This document shows, piece after piece, positions 7,785 through 16,460 of a stretch of 64,000 bases of DNA. The translations under genes were made by a program, and so were the position numbers. The DNA is taken from NCBI RefSeq assembly GCF_001424875.1, contig NZ_LMCT01000072.1:378106-442105 (forward strand). The letters are read 5' to 3'. This stretch comes from Kitasatospora sp. Root107 (GTDB lineage Bacteria > Actinomycetota > Actinomycetes > Streptomycetales > Streptomycetaceae). The notes below the pieces were generated by a model that was given only the letters and a program-made list of their open reading frames with translations, was not told where the DNA came from and made no database searches. The number at the start of each line of letters is the position of its first letter. The stretch's first letter is position 1.

Positions 7785-7823
7785 CACCACGGGCCCCTGC
7801 CAGTTCGGCAGGGGCCCGTGGTG
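7785..7823. terminator. Strong hairpin terminator without U-tract
   Basis: A perfect 17-bp stem (7785-7801 with 7807-7823) closes a five-base loop, agttc. There is no run of T on either side, as is usual for streptomycete terminators. It follows the small membrane protein and faces the minus-strand pseudogene, so it could stop transcription from both sides. Confidence 0.85.
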
Positions 7824-7882
7824 TGGACAGCCGAGGAGAGCTGACACCGCTCACCGTCCGGAGGCGGCCTGACGGCCCGGCC

Positions 7883-8107
7883 TCACTTCAGGTGCCGGGC
7901 GAAGAAACGGTCCCCTGTCCTCCACCTCGAACCACGGGGTGCCGGCGTGCCCGCCCAGGTTGGCGTGCAGCGTCTTCTCCCCGGTGCCGAAGGCGTCGAA
8001 CAGGTCAAGGGCCCGCTGCCGGCAGCGGGACGACGAAGGACTCGAAGATCTCGTCGACCGGCTCGCCGGCCTGCATCGCCCGGCGGAGGTCGGCGCGGGC
8101 CGGGAGC
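7883..8107 (-). pseudogene. Remnant of an alpha/beta-hydrolase gene (C-terminal part, frameshifted)
   Basis: Read on the minus strand, three frames must be joined to give a sensible protein. The first gives RADLRRAMQAGEPVDEIFES and then PL, ending in a stop. A second frame gives RALDLFDAFGTGEKTLHANL and continues through GGHAGTPWFEVED. The third gives GDRFFARHLK before a stop at 7883. The pieces in order match the C-terminus of alpha/beta hydrolases that end with a GGH (catalytic His) and a FFARHL tail. There is a frameshift near 8020, probably with a small deletion, and another near 7918. The N-terminal two thirds with the nucleophile are absent, so the gene is dead. Confidence 0.7.
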
Positions 8108-8170
8108 TAAGCATTGGTCGCCGTGGTCCCCCAAACGGTTTTTGCGCGAGCTCCGCGGGCCTGAGCCCGG

Positions 8171-9436
8171 TCACATCCCGGCGAGTTCCGTCCGGATGCG
8201 GTCGGTCTCCGCGTCACGCCCGAGCAGGTCCAGCGTCCGCAGTTGGGTGCTGAGAGCCCGCCGCAGCCCCGCGCCGTACCGGCCGGGTGACCGCTCGGAC
8301 AGGACCCGGTATCCCGCTGCCGCCAACTCCCCCTGAAAGCGGGCCTGTTCGAGTAGACCTTCGGTTGTCAGCTGCTCGGCGGCGGACAGCATGCGGTCCG
8401 CCAGCGACTGCTCATGGTCCTCATCGCTCAGCAGGGCCAACTCGCGGAGCGCGGCGGTCGTCTCCTCAGCGCGGCCGAGGTGGGCGCAGACGCAGGCGAG
8501 GTTCCAGAGCACCTTCTTGGCCGTCCAGTCGTCGGCCCAGCTGCGGCTCTCCGGTCGGCGCACCAGTTCCACCGACCGGCGGGCGTGGAGCAGGGCCTCC
8601 TCCGGTTGGCCGCAGTCGCGCAGGAGCAGGGCGAGGTGCGACAGATGGGCCGCGGGCAGGGCGGACTCCGGGCCGCCCGGTTCGACCTCCGGAAGCAGGC
8701 CGACCAGTTCCTGCTGGGCGGCCAGCGCTTCCCCAGGACGACCGGTGCGGGACAGGGCTCGCGCCAGCAGGTCCAGCACCTCGCTCAGCAGCTCGCCGTC
8801 CTGTGCGGGGTGCTCGCGCAGGAACTCGGCGGCGCGGCGGGCCGGTTCGACCGCCTCGGCCGGACGGTCAGCTTCGATCAGGTGATCGGCGAGCGCAGCC
8901 CGGCGGCCCGCCATCCACGGCCGGTCCGGGCCGGGTGTGCGTTCCTCCAGCGTGAGCGCCTCGGTAAGGTCTGCGATGACCTCGTCGGACCGCCCGAGCT
9001 CGTGGCGGATCGCAGCCCGCAGGCCGAGTGCTCCGCTGAGCAGGCCGGTGTGCGGGTGAGGCTGCCGTACGATGAGTCGGCGTCTGACCGCGACGGACTC
9101 GTCGAGAGCCGTCAGCGCCTCCTCGTAGCGCGACTGCTTTCCCAGTTCCAGCGCCCTGCTGTACTGGGTCGCCGCGAGCTTCGCGTCGAAGTGGCTCGAC
9201 CGTCGGTAGACGGCCGTCACCGTACCGAGCACCTCGGCGTGTTCGGCCGGCGGAATGGCTGCGATCAGTCTCCGGTTGAGTGGCGGCACCAGCCGGTGCA
9301 CCGCGATCTGTGCGAGGACCGCCGGCGCCACACCCCACCAGAGCCCCGTGACCGCGCAGTACACCGCGCCCGCTGCCGGAACAAGCGCCGCCAACGCCGT
9401 GGCCCCGAGTCCGGCCTTGGCCCATCCCCCTGTCAC
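8171..9436 (-). CDS. Membrane-anchored TPR-repeat protein
   Basis: This 421-aa protein has a hydrophobic N-terminal region (about residues 8-45: two short helices), then a long helical array with TPR signatures such as YSRALELGKQSRYEEALTAL and similar units of about 34-40 residues to the end (ARALSRTGRPGEALAAQQEL; LALLLRDCGQPEEALLHARR). TPR arrays bind other proteins. The GTG at 9436 lacks a strong Shine-Dalgarno, and a later start is possible but would cut the hydrophobic N-terminus. It is transcribed in the same direction as the racemase gene 96 bp upstream. Partner and role unknown. Confidence 0.75.
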   Translation of the reverse strand: MTGGWAKAGLGATALAALVPAAGAVYCAVTGLWWGVAPAVLAQIAVHRLVPPLNRRLIAAIPPAEHAEVLGTVTAVYRRSSHFDAKLAATQYSRALELGKQSRYEEALTALDESVAVRRRLIVRQPHPHTGLLSGALGLRAAIRHELGRSDEVIADLTEALTLEERTPGPDRPWMAGRRAALADHLIEADRPAEAVEPARRAAEFLREHPAQDGELLSEVLDLLARALSRTGRPGEALAAQQELVGLLPEVEPGGPESALPAAHLSHLALLLRDCGQPEEALLHARRSVELVRRPESRSWADDWTAKKVLWNLACVCAHLGRAEETTAALRELALLSDEDHEQSLADRMLSAAEQLTTEGLLEQARFQGELAAAGYRVLSERSPGRYGAGLRRALSTQLRTLDLLGRDAETDRIRTELAGM

Positions 9437-9532
9437 CCGCGGGACCCGGCCAGCTGCAGGCTGGTGGGGCCGCGCGGCAGCGGCGGTTCGGCAAGGAATT
9501 CGAGTTCGCTCTGCCCCCGGGCCCGGCCTTCT

Positions 9533-10225
9533 TCAGGTCCCGAGGGCGGCCGCGACCGCAGCTTCGGCATGCAGGCGGGTGGTGGCGAAGACCGGGACGG
9601 GGCTGTCGGCGGGGGAGATCAGCAGCTCGATCTCGGTGCAGCCGAGAATGATCCCCTCGGCGCCCTGCGCGACCAACTCCCCGATGACGGAACGGTAGGC
9701 GGCCCGCGACTCCTCGCGGATCACGCCCAGGCAGAGCTCGTCGTAGATCACCCGGTGCACCAGCGCACGGCCCGGGGCGTCCGGGGTCAGCACCTCCAGA
9801 CCGTGCGAGGCCAGCCGGTCCCGGTAGAACGACTGCTCCATGGTGAACGCGGTGCCCAGCAGGCCGACCCGGGTCAGGCCCGCCGACCGGACGGCGAGGG
9901 CGGTGGCGTCTGCCAGGTGCAGCAGCGGGACGTCGACGGCGGCCGCCACCTGGTCGGCCACCTTGTGCATGGTGTTGGTGCAGATCAGCAGCAGCTCGGC
10001 CCCGGCCGCCTCCAACGACCGTGCGGCGTCGGCGAGTACGACCCCGGCCCGGTCCCACTCCCCGGCGGCCTGGAGCCGTTCGATCTCGGCGAAGTCCACC
10101 GACCAGAGCACGCAGCGGGCCGAGTGCAGCCCGCCCAGCCGCTCCCGGGTCAGCTCGTTCAACAGCCGGTAGTACTCGGCGCTGGATTCCCAGCTCATCC
10201 CGCCGATCAGTCCGATGACCTTCAT
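9533..10225 (-). CDS. Aspartate/glutamate racemase family protein
   Basis: The 230-aa length and the motifs fit the Asp/Glu/hydantoin racemase family (YgeA-like): the N-terminal IGLIGGMSWESS, Cys82 in ICTNTMHK and Cys196 in LGCTEIELL. These two cysteines are the paired acid/base catalysts in a cofactor-independent two-base mechanism. The protein would interconvert L- and D-aspartate or a related amino acid in the cytoplasm. The start ATG at 10225 gives the standard family N-terminus, MKVIGLIGG. It diverges from the GNAT gene at 10312. The exact substrate cannot be told from sequence. Confidence 0.9.
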   Translation of the reverse strand: MKVIGLIGGMSWESSAEYYRLLNELTRERLGGLHSARCVLWSVDFAEIERLQAAGEWDRAGVVLADAARSLEAAGAELLLICTNTMHKVADQVAAAVDVPLLHLADATALAVRSAGLTRVGLLGTAFTMEQSFYRDRLASHGLEVLTPDAPGRALVHRVIYDELCLGVIREESRAAYRSVIGELVAQGAEGIILGCTEIELLISPADSPVPVFATTRLHAEAAVAAALGT

Positions 10226-10275
10226 CGCTCACCTCCACCCGCGCATCATCGCACCGTCCTGGATCGGTAATGCGC

Positions 10276-10305
10276 TTGCTATCGCTCGTCCCGTTTCGGT
10301 AGACC
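10276..10305 (+). promoter_or_regulatory. Candidate promoter giving a leaderless GNAT transcript
   Basis: TTGCTA (10276-10281) and TAGACC (10300-10305) are spaced by 18 bp and resemble housekeeping -35 and -10 elements. The -10 ends 6 bp before the ATG at 10312, and no Shine-Dalgarno precedes that start, so transcription probably begins at or next to the A of the start codon. Confidence 0.5.
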
Positions 10306-10311
10306 CGTCCC

Positions 10312-10851
10312 ATGTTGCGTGGAGAGCGAATCGGCCTGCGGGTCCGCCTGGAGTCGGATGTACCGGTACTGCACGAGGAGTTGTACGAGGATGTGCTGAC
10401 CCGCTCGCGAGCGGACACCCGGCCCTGGCAGCCGACCCCGGTCGGCGCCTCGCCGTACGCGGTGGGGGAGGCCAGTGAGGGCCACGCCGCCTTCACGGTG
10501 GTGGAGTTGACGAGCGGTGAGGTGGTCGGCGAGGCGATCGTCTGGGGGATCGACAGCCACAACCGGCTGGCCCACCTCGGGCTGGCCCTGCGGCCCGGCT
10601 TCCGGGGGCGCGGCTACGGGGCCGAGTCGGTCCGGGTGATGTGTCAGTACGTGTTCGAGGTACGTGGTTTCCAGCGGGTCCAGCTGGAGACGCTGGCCGA
10701 CAACGAGCCGATGATCCGGGCCGCCGAGAGCGCCGGGTTCGTCCAGGAAGGGCGGCTGCGGCGGTCCGCGTGGGTGTACGGCGAGTACCTGGACGAGGTG
10801 ATCCTCGCGCTGCTGGCCGAGGACTGGGCGAAGGCGAAGACGGAGGCGTAG
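10312..10851 (+). CDS. GNAT-family N-acetyltransferase (RimJ/RimL-like)
   Basis: This 179-aa protein has the acetyl-CoA binding motif of GNAT enzymes: LGLALRPGFRGRGYGAESV, with RGRGYG at 98-103 forming the pyrophosphate loop. The following NEPMIRAAESAGFVQEGRLRR motif is typical of the RimJ/RimL group that acetylates protein N-termini or small amines. It would transfer an acetyl group from acetyl-CoA in the cytoplasm; the acceptor is unknown. The start codon appears leaderless. The next gene begins 4 bp after its stop, so they form an operon. Confidence 0.9.
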   Translation: MLRGERIGLRVRLESDVPVLHEELYEDVLTRSRADTRPWQPTPVGASPYAVGEASEGHAAFTVVELTSGEVVGEAIVWGIDSHNRLAHLGLALRPGFRGRGYGAESVRVMCQYVFEVRGFQRVQLETLADNEPMIRAAESAGFVQEGRLRRSAWVYGEYLDEVILALLAEDWAKAKTEA

Positions 10852-10855
10852 CGGG

Positions 10856-11644
10856 ATGCCGCATCAGGGGTTGGTGATGGCGGGCGTCGAGGTGATCCCG
10901 CTGTGCGACGCGGTCGGGCCGATGGGGGATCAGATCGCCCTGCCGCTGCGCGAGATGTTCGGCGGCCCGGACCACCCGGTCTGGACGCGGCCGGGCGCCG
11001 CCGACCCCTGGGTGCTGCACTTCCACTGCTACCTGCTGCGCGCCCCGGACGGCCGCACCGTCCTGGTGGACACCGGCCTCGGCGGGCCCGACTCGCCCGC
11101 CGCCGGCTGGGCCCCGGTGCCGGGGCGGCTGGCCGCCGAGCTGGCGGCGGCCGGGGTGCGGCCCGAGCAGGTGGACACCGTCGTGCTGACCCATCTGCAC
11201 AGCGACCACGCGAGCGGCAGCCTGGCGGCTGACGGCGCCACCCCGGCGTTCCCGAACGCCCGCTACCTGGTCCAGCGCACCGAGCTGGACTGGCTGGAGG
11301 CGAGCGACTCGCCGCTGCTGGACGCGGTGGTGCGGCCGCTGCGCGCGGCAGGCTGCCTGGACGCCCGGCCGGGTGAGGTGACGCTCGCCCCGGAGATCAA
11401 GGTCTTCGCCACCCCCGGCCACACCCCGGGCCACCAGAGCGTGGCGGTCGGCGGACGCCAACTCGTGGTCGCGGGCGACGTGGTGCTGCACCCCGTCCAG
11501 CTCGCCGACCCGACGGCGGGCTACGTCTACGACCACTCCCGGGAGGCCGCCACCCGGACCCGGCAGCGGCTGCTGGCGGAACTGACAGCGCGGCACGGCA
11601 TCCTGGCCACCGCGCACTTCGCGGACCCGTTCACCCAGCTGTGA
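10856..11644 (+). CDS. Metallo-beta-lactamase-fold hydrolase
   Basis: The 262-aa protein contains the MBL metal motif THLHSDHASG (His113, His115, Asp117, His118), a later ATPGHTPGH (His189 in the third metal motif) and Asp208 in VAGDVV, together giving a binuclear metal site. Members of this N-acyl-homoserine-lactonase/glyoxalase-II-like group hydrolyse esters, lactones or thioesters. The ATG at 10856 has GGAGG 8 bp upstream, inside the end of the GNAT gene, so the two are coupled. The natural substrate is not evident. Confidence 0.9.
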   Translation: MPHQGLVMAGVEVIPLCDAVGPMGDQIALPLREMFGGPDHPVWTRPGAADPWVLHFHCYLLRAPDGRTVLVDTGLGGPDSPAAGWAPVPGRLAAELAAAGVRPEQVDTVVLTHLHSDHASGSLAADGATPAFPNARYLVQRTELDWLEASDSPLLDAVVRPLRAAGCLDARPGEVTLAPEIKVFATPGHTPGHQSVAVGGRQLVVAGDVVLHPVQLADPTAGYVYDHSREAATRTRQRLLAELTARHGILATAHFADPFTQL

Positions 11645-11687
11645 AACCCGTTCGTCCGAGCACGACACCTCGCACTACCCTCCCGGC

Positions 11688-12731
11688 ATGACCGAATTCC
11701 GCTGCCCGCCCAAGCCCGTCCCCGGTGACCGGGTCGCCGTCCTGTCGCCCGCTGCCGGGCTCGCCGAGGTCCTGCCGCTGCCGCACGATCTCGGCGTGCG
11801 CCGGCTGGTCGAGGCGTACGGCCTGAAGCCGGTGGAGTACCCGACCACCCGTCAGCTCGGCGCGAGCGCCGAGGCCCGGGCGGCCGACATCCACGCCGCG
11901 TTCGCCGACCCGGAGATCAGGGCGGTGATCGCCAGCATCGGCGGCGCCGACCAGATCACCGTGATCCCGCACCTGGACGCCGAGCTGATCCGGGCGAACC
12001 CGAAGCCGTTCTTCGGGTTCAGCGACAACACCCACCTGCTGAACTTCCTGCGCAATCTCGGCCTGGTCGGCTACCACGGCGCCGCCGTGATGACCCAGTT
12101 CGGCCGCCCGGGCGCCGAGCACCCGCTGACCGCCGAGTCGGTTCGGGCCGCGCTGTTCACCTCCGGCGAGTACGAGCTGCGCCCCTCGGCCGACACCAAC
12201 GACGTGGAGCGCCGCTGGGAGGACCCGGCGACCTTCGACAGCGAGCCCGTGATGTACGCCGCCGACGGCTGGACCTGGCACAACGCCGACCGGGTGGTGG
12301 AGGGCCCGAGCTGGGGCGGCTGCCTGGAGTCGCTCGCCGAGCTGGTGATGGCGGGCCGGGACGTCCGGCCGGTGGCGGAGTACGCGGGCCAGGTGCTGTT
12401 CCTGGAGACCTCGGAGGAGCTGCCGAGCAGTACGGCGGTCTACCGCATCCTGCGTGCCTTCGGCGAACGCGGGCTGCTCGCGCAGTTCCCCGCCCTGCTG
12501 ATGGGCCGGGCCAGGGCCTGGTCCTTCGACCACCCCAACGACGCCGAGGCCCGCGCCGCGTTCCGGGCCGACCAGCGTGCGGCCGTCCTGCGGGCGCTGG
12601 CGGAGTACGCCCCCGGAATGCTGGCGGTCTTCGACGTCGACCTCGGGCACACCGACCCGCAACTGGTCATCCCGTACGGCGGCCGGATTCGGGTCGACGG
12701 CCCGGCCCGGCGGATCACCGTGACGTACTGA
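11688..12731 (+). CDS. S66-family peptidase / LD-carboxypeptidase-like protein
   Basis: The 347-aa protein shows the S66 fold signature: GFSDNTHLLNFL with the probable nucleophile Ser112, FLETSEE around 239-244 for the catalytic Glu, and DLGHTDPQ with His321. S66 enzymes include LD-carboxypeptidases that recycle muropeptides and MccF proteins that hydrolyse microcin C or other acyl-aminoacyl conjugates. The sequence is closer in length and feel to the MccF-like branch, so a self-immunity or detoxification role is as likely as wall recycling. TACCCT at 11676-11681 lies 6 bp before the ATG, and no Shine-Dalgarno is present, suggesting a leaderless mRNA. Confidence 0.85.
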   Translation: MTEFRCPPKPVPGDRVAVLSPAAGLAEVLPLPHDLGVRRLVEAYGLKPVEYPTTRQLGASAEARAADIHAAFADPEIRAVIASIGGADQITVIPHLDAELIRANPKPFFGFSDNTHLLNFLRNLGLVGYHGAAVMTQFGRPGAEHPLTAESVRAALFTSGEYELRPSADTNDVERRWEDPATFDSEPVMYAADGWTWHNADRVVEGPSWGGCLESLAELVMAGRDVRPVAEYAGQVLFLETSEELPSSTAVYRILRAFGERGLLAQFPALLMGRARAWSFDHPNDAEARAAFRADQRAAVLRALAEYAPGMLAVFDVDLGHTDPQLVIPYGGRIRVDGPARRITVTY

Positions 12732-12739
12732 CCAGGTAA

Positions 12740-12763
12740 CGGGTGGCCGGTGATCACCACCCG
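12740..12763 (+). terminator. Hairpin terminator after the S66 peptidase gene
   Basis: Arms cgggtgg (12740-12746) and ccacccg (12757-12763) enclose a 10-base loop that itself contains the partial palindrome ggtgatca. It lies 8 bp past the stop codon, with no T-run. Weak but well placed. Confidence 0.45.
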
Positions 12764-12864
12764 CTCTGGCTCCGTCGCCGGAGCTCGTCGTAAGGTGGCG
12801 AGATCGTGGTGGCGGGCACTGCGGCGGATGTCGCGCTGGCGACGGGGTGGGGCGGTGACCTGCG

Positions 12865-14436
12865 GTGGCTGACCTGACGGCGGGCGGCATCTGGTCGGGC
12901 GCGACGGCGGACCGGGCCGACCCGAGCGCCCATCGCGAGGTCTCGACGGGCTGGACCGGCAGCATCCCGGCCGTCCAACTGCCCAAGCCCGCCGCAGCGC
13001 AGACGGTCGGCGACGGGGCCCGGGGCCGCATCCTGGTGATCGAGGGCGGCTACGGGGCCGCCGGCCGCCGGCACTGGGGGCGCGGCGCGGGCTCGCAGGC
13101 CCAGGTGCTCTCCGCCATGCTGGCGGCCGTCTCGCCTGGCACCCTGCTGGCCGCCGAGTCGGTCGACGCCGTGCACCTCCCGGGCGCCACCGACCCGCAG
13201 AGCGTGCTGGCCCACCTGCGCGCCGCCGCCCTGCACCCGGGGCCGCTGCTGATCCACCTCGGCGGCCACCTGGTCACCGACCGGCGTGGCGAGCACCTCT
13301 ACCTGACGCTGCGTGACTCCAAGCCCGCCACCGTCCGGCAGGACGGCCTGCCCTGGCAGGCGCTGGCCGCCGAGCTCCAGCACCGGGGCGAGCTGCCCAC
13401 CCTGGTGATCGCCGACCTGAGTGCCGATCAGGCCGCCTGGCCGCTGGTGCAGAGCGCGATCTCCCCGCTCGCGGACGGCATCCCGCTCTGGGCCGTGGTC
13501 AGCCCCGACCCCGAGCAGATCGGCACCTTCTCCCGCGCGCTGATCGAGGTGCTGCACCGCGGCCGCCCCGGCGGCCCCGCCCTGCTCGCGCCCGAGCTGC
13601 TCCGCGACCAGGTGCACTCGGTGGTGCGGAACGACTCGATCATCCTGCACTCGCACCCCACCGAACGGCCGTTCTTCCGCAACACCTCGCGGCAGATCAA
13701 CGAGGCGTTGCCGGGTGCCGCGTCCGGGCCGCGACCGGCAGCCGTACTGGTGCCGCCGAAGGGGCAGGCCCGTATGCCCAAGCCCCGCCCCGGTACGCCC
13801 GTGGTCCAGCTCGGCAAGCCTGCCGTGGCCTCGGCCGGGGTCTCGCTGCTCAAGCCCGGTGTGCCGCCCACGCCCCGGCGGGTCGGGCCGCCGGTCTCGT
13901 TGCTGAAGGCGGGTCAGCACCCGGTGGTCAGCCTGGACAAGCAGCCGACGGCGGTCTCCTTCGACAAGCCCGGCCCGGCGGCGACCCCCGACCCGGCCCC
14001 GGTCGACTACCGGGAGGCGATCGGCCGGATCGTCCGCAGCGCGGAGGCGGGCGAGCACGACACCGCTGCCGAACTCGCCCTGGCCCTGGAGGAGTCCGCC
14101 GTCGCCGCGCACGGCCCGGTGGCCGCCGAGGTACTCCAGGTCCGCCAGGTCCGCGCCCACATCGCCCGCCTGGCCGGCCGCCTGGCCCAGGCCGCCGAGG
14201 TCTACCGCGAGGTCGCCCTCGCCCTGCTCCGCTCGCACGGCGCCGACCACCCCGAGACCCAGCAGGCCGCCACCAACGCCGAAGCCTGCTGGCGCGCCGT
14301 CCCGGACCGCACCGAGGCGATCCGGATGGCCCCCGAGATCATCGAACTCCGCGCCCACCTCCCCGGCCCCGACGGCCGCAAACTCCGCGCAGCCGAACGC
14401 CACTTGAAGCAGCTCGCGGCCGCCGCGCACGGCTAG
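12865..14436 (+). CDS. Inactive caspase-fold (C14-like) protein with VxLxKP repeats and TPR tail
   Basis: This 523-aa protein is not close to a named family I can recall. Residues 54-255 follow the order of bacterial caspase-like domains: strand RILVIEGGYG, then LLIHLGGHLV where GGH (His135) sits at the catalytic-His position, HLYLTLRDS, and TLVIADLSAD where active members have DCC. Here the Cys is replaced by Leu185/Ser186. WAVVSPDPEQIGTFSRALIEVL resembles the following caspase helix. Residues 314-369 hold five V-x-L/F-x-K motifs (another at 37-42). The C-terminus (about 380-520) is TPR-like. The GTG start lacks a clear ribosome-binding site; TAAGGT at 12791 may be a -10 element. Probably a pseudoenzyme scaffold. 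Confidence 0.6.
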   Translation: MADLTAGGIWSGATADRADPSAHREVSTGWTGSIPAVQLPKPAAAQTVGDGARGRILVIEGGYGAAGRRHWGRGAGSQAQVLSAMLAAVSPGTLLAAESVDAVHLPGATDPQSVLAHLRAAALHPGPLLIHLGGHLVTDRRGEHLYLTLRDSKPATVRQDGLPWQALAAELQHRGELPTLVIADLSADQAAWPLVQSAISPLADGIPLWAVVSPDPEQIGTFSRALIEVLHRGRPGGPALLAPELLRDQVHSVVRNDSIILHSHPTERPFFRNTSRQINEALPGAASGPRPAAVLVPPKGQARMPKPRPGTPVVQLGKPAVASAGVSLLKPGVPPTPRRVGPPVSLLKAGQHPVVSLDKQPTAVSFDKPGPAATPDPAPVDYREAIGRIVRSAEAGEHDTAAELALALEESAVAAHGPVAAEVLQVRQVRAHIARLAGRLAQAAEVYREVALALLRSHGADHPETQQAATNAEACWRAVPDRTEAIRMAPEIIELRAHLPGPDGRKLRAAERHLKQLAAAAHG

Positions 14437-14459
14437 TGCCGTGCCCGGCACGGCACTAG
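14433..14459. terminator. Bidirectional hairpin terminator
   Basis: A 27-base palindrome (ctagtgccgtgcc / ggcacggcactag, arms 14433-14445 and 14447-14459) starts at the stop codon of the caspase-like gene and ends 17 bp before the stop of the convergent SDR gene. It can fold on either strand and probably separates the two transcription units. Confidence 0.8.
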
Positions 14460-14476
14460 GACCTCCGGACGGTGCG

Positions 14477-15235
14477 TCAGCGGGCGCCGCCGTTGACGTA
14501 GAGGGTCTGGCCGCTGACGTACGAGGCGTCGTCGCTGACCAGGAAGGCCACCACCGAGGCGATCTCCTCCGGCTGGCCGACCCGGCGCAGCGGGGTGCGC
14601 TCGGCGACCTGGGCCTGGTGGTCCTCGGCGGTGGCGCCGACGCGTTCGGCGGTGGCGGCGGTCATCGAGGTGGCGATGTAGCCGGGGGCGACCGCGTTGA
14701 CGTTGATGTTGTACGGGCCGAGCTCGATCGCCAGGGTGGCGGTCAGGCCCTGGATGCCGGCCTTGGCGGCGGCGTAGTTGGCCTGGCCGCGGTTGCCGAG
14801 GGCGGAGCGCGAGCTGAGCGAGACGATCTTGCCGTACTTCTGCTTGACCAGGTACTTCTGTGCCACGTGGCTGCAGTTGTAGGCGCTGGTCAGATTGACC
14901 GTCAGGACGGCGTCCCAGTCGGCCTTCGGCATCTTGAAGAACAGGTTGTCCCGGGTGATCCCGGCGTTGTTCACCAGGATGTGGATGGCTCCCAACTCCT
15001 CGACCACCGAGGCGAAGACGGCCTCCACCGCGTCGTAGTCGGCCACGTCGCAGCCGTACGCCCGCGCGCTGCCGCCCTTGGCGGTGATCGCGTCCACGGT
15101 GCCCTGCGCGCGCTCAGCGGAGAGGTCGACCACCGCGACGGTGGCGCCCTCCTCGGCGAGCCGCAGCGCGGTGGCCGCGCCGATGCCCTGCGCCGCACCG
15201 GTGACGACGGCGACCTTGCCTGCGAAACGAGTCAT
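14477..15235 (-). CDS. SDR-family 3-oxoacyl-ACP / 3-hydroxyacyl-CoA reductase (FabG-like)
   Basis: The 252-aa protein is a classical short-chain dehydrogenase: TGAAQGIG (12-19) for the dinucleotide, NNAG (89-92), catalytic Ser141/142, Tyr154 and Lys158 in YAAAK, and the C-terminal NGGAR. The Gly-rich loop and Asp at 37 favour NAD(H). In this operon with an acyl-CoA dehydrogenase and thiolase it probably acts on 3-ketoacyl or 3-hydroxyacyl-CoA in fatty acid or branched acyl degradation rather than in fatty acid synthesis. It starts 9 bp after the thiolase stop. Confidence 0.9.
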   Translation of the reverse strand: MTRFAGKVAVVTGAAQGIGAATALRLAEEGATVAVVDLSAERAQGTVDAITAKGGSARAYGCDVADYDAVEAVFASVVEELGAIHILVNNAGITRDNLFFKMPKADWDAVLTVNLTSAYNCSHVAQKYLVKQKYGKIVSLSSRSALGNRGQANYAAAKAGIQGLTATLAIELGPYNINVNAVAPGYIATSMTAATAERVGATAEDHQAQVAERTPLRRVGQPEEIASVVAFLVSDDASYVSGQTLYVNGGAR

Positions 15236-15244
15236 GACAGCTCC

Positions 15245-16432
15245 CTAGACGTTCTCGACGAGTACGGCGGTGCCCTGCCCGACACCGACACACATGGTGG
15301 CCAGCCCGCGCCGGGCGCCGGTCCGGTGCATCCGGTGCAGCAGGGTGGTGAGGATCCGGGCGCCCGAGCCGCCCAGCGGGTGACCGAGGGCGATCGCGCC
15401 CCCGGACGGGTTGACCAGCTCCGGGTCGAAGCCCAACTCCCGGACGCAGGCGAGCGCCTGGGCCGCGAAGGCCTCGTTGAACTCGGCCTCCTCGACGTCC
15501 TCGACCGCCCAGCCGGTACGGGCCAGCACCTTGCGGGTGGCGGGCACCGGGCCGATGCCCATCACGTCGGGGTGCACCCCGGCCGAGGCACCGGCCACGT
15601 AGCGGCCGAGCGGTTCGAGCCCGAGCTCGTGCAGCACCTCCTCGCTCACCAGCAGCAGCGCGGCCGCGCCGTCGTTCATCGGTGAGGCGTTGCCCGCCGT
15701 CACGGTGCCACCGGCCCGGAAGACCGGCTTGAGGGCGGCGAGGCGCTCCAGCGAGCTGTCCTCCCGGATGCTCTCGTCCTGGGTGACGGTCACGCCGTCG
15801 GCCCGCAGCACCGGCAGCAGTTCGGCGTCGAAGTGCCCGTTCTTCCGGGCGGCGGCGGCCCGTTGGTGGCTGCGCAGCGCGAACTCGTCCTGGTCCGAGC
15901 GGCTGACGCCGTACCTGGCGGCCACCTCCTCGGCGGTCTCGCCCATGCTCAGCACACCGTGCAACTCGCGCATCCGGGGGTTGGTGATCCGCCAGCCGAG
16001 CCGGGTGTCGAAGGTCTCCAGCTTGTGCGGCAGTGCCTCGTCGGGGCGCGGCAGCACGAACGGGGCGCGGCTCATCGACTCGCAGCCGCCCGCGACCACG
16101 ACCTCGGCCTCGCCGGAGCCGATCGCCCGGGCGGCGGTGGTGACGGCCTCGAGGCCGGAGGCACAGAGCCGGTTCACGGTGGCGCCGGGAATGCTCTCCG
16201 GCAGACCGGCCAGCAGTACGGCCATCCGGGCCGCGTTGCGGTTGTCCTCCCCGGCCTGGTTGGCGGCGCCCCAGTAGACGTCGTCGATCCGGGCCGGGTC
16301 CAACTGCGGTACGGAGTCGAGCAGTCCGCGCAGCACGGCGGCCGACAGGTCGTCAGGCCGGACGGACGAGAGGGCGCCGCGCAGCCGCCCGATCGGGGTG
16401 CGGCGAGCGGCGGCGAAGTAGACGGGACGCAC
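15245..16432 (-). CDS. Acetyl-CoA C-acyltransferase (thiolase)
   Basis: The 395-aa protein has all thiolase active-site elements: nucleophile Cys90 in [10 protein letters not shown], His351 in [14 protein letters not shown] and the second Cys381 in CVGVGQG. It would cleave 3-ketoacyl-CoA with CoA to acetyl-CoA and a shortened acyl-CoA (degradative type by length). The central loop with [11 protein letters not shown] is typical of the FadA/PcaF group. It lies between the acyl-CoA dehydrogenase (28 bp upstream) and the SDR (9 bp downstream), so the three form a beta-oxidation-like operon; a dedicated enoyl-CoA hydratase is absent here. Confidence 0.93.
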   Translation of the reverse strand: MRPVYFAAARRTPIGRLRGALSSVRPDDLSAAVLRGLLDSVPQLDPARIDDVYWGAANQAGEDNRNAARMAVLLAGLPESIPGATVNRLCASGLEAVTTAARAIGSGEAEVVVAGGCESMSRAPFVLPRPDEALPHKLETFDTRLGWRITNPRMRELHGVLSMGETAEEVAARYGVSRSDQDEFALRSHQRAAAARKNGHFDAELLPVLRADGVTVTQDESIREDSSLERLAALKPVFRAGGTVTAGNASPMNDGAAALLLVSEEVLHELGLEPLGRYVAGASAGVHPDVMGIGPVPATRKVLARTGWAVEDVEEAEFNEAFAAQALACVRELGFDPELVNPSGGAIALGHPLGGSGARILTTLLHRMHRTGARRGLATMCVGVGQGTAVLVENV

Positions 16433-16460
16433 GTCGTTGGGCTCCTCAACTACTGGTTGA

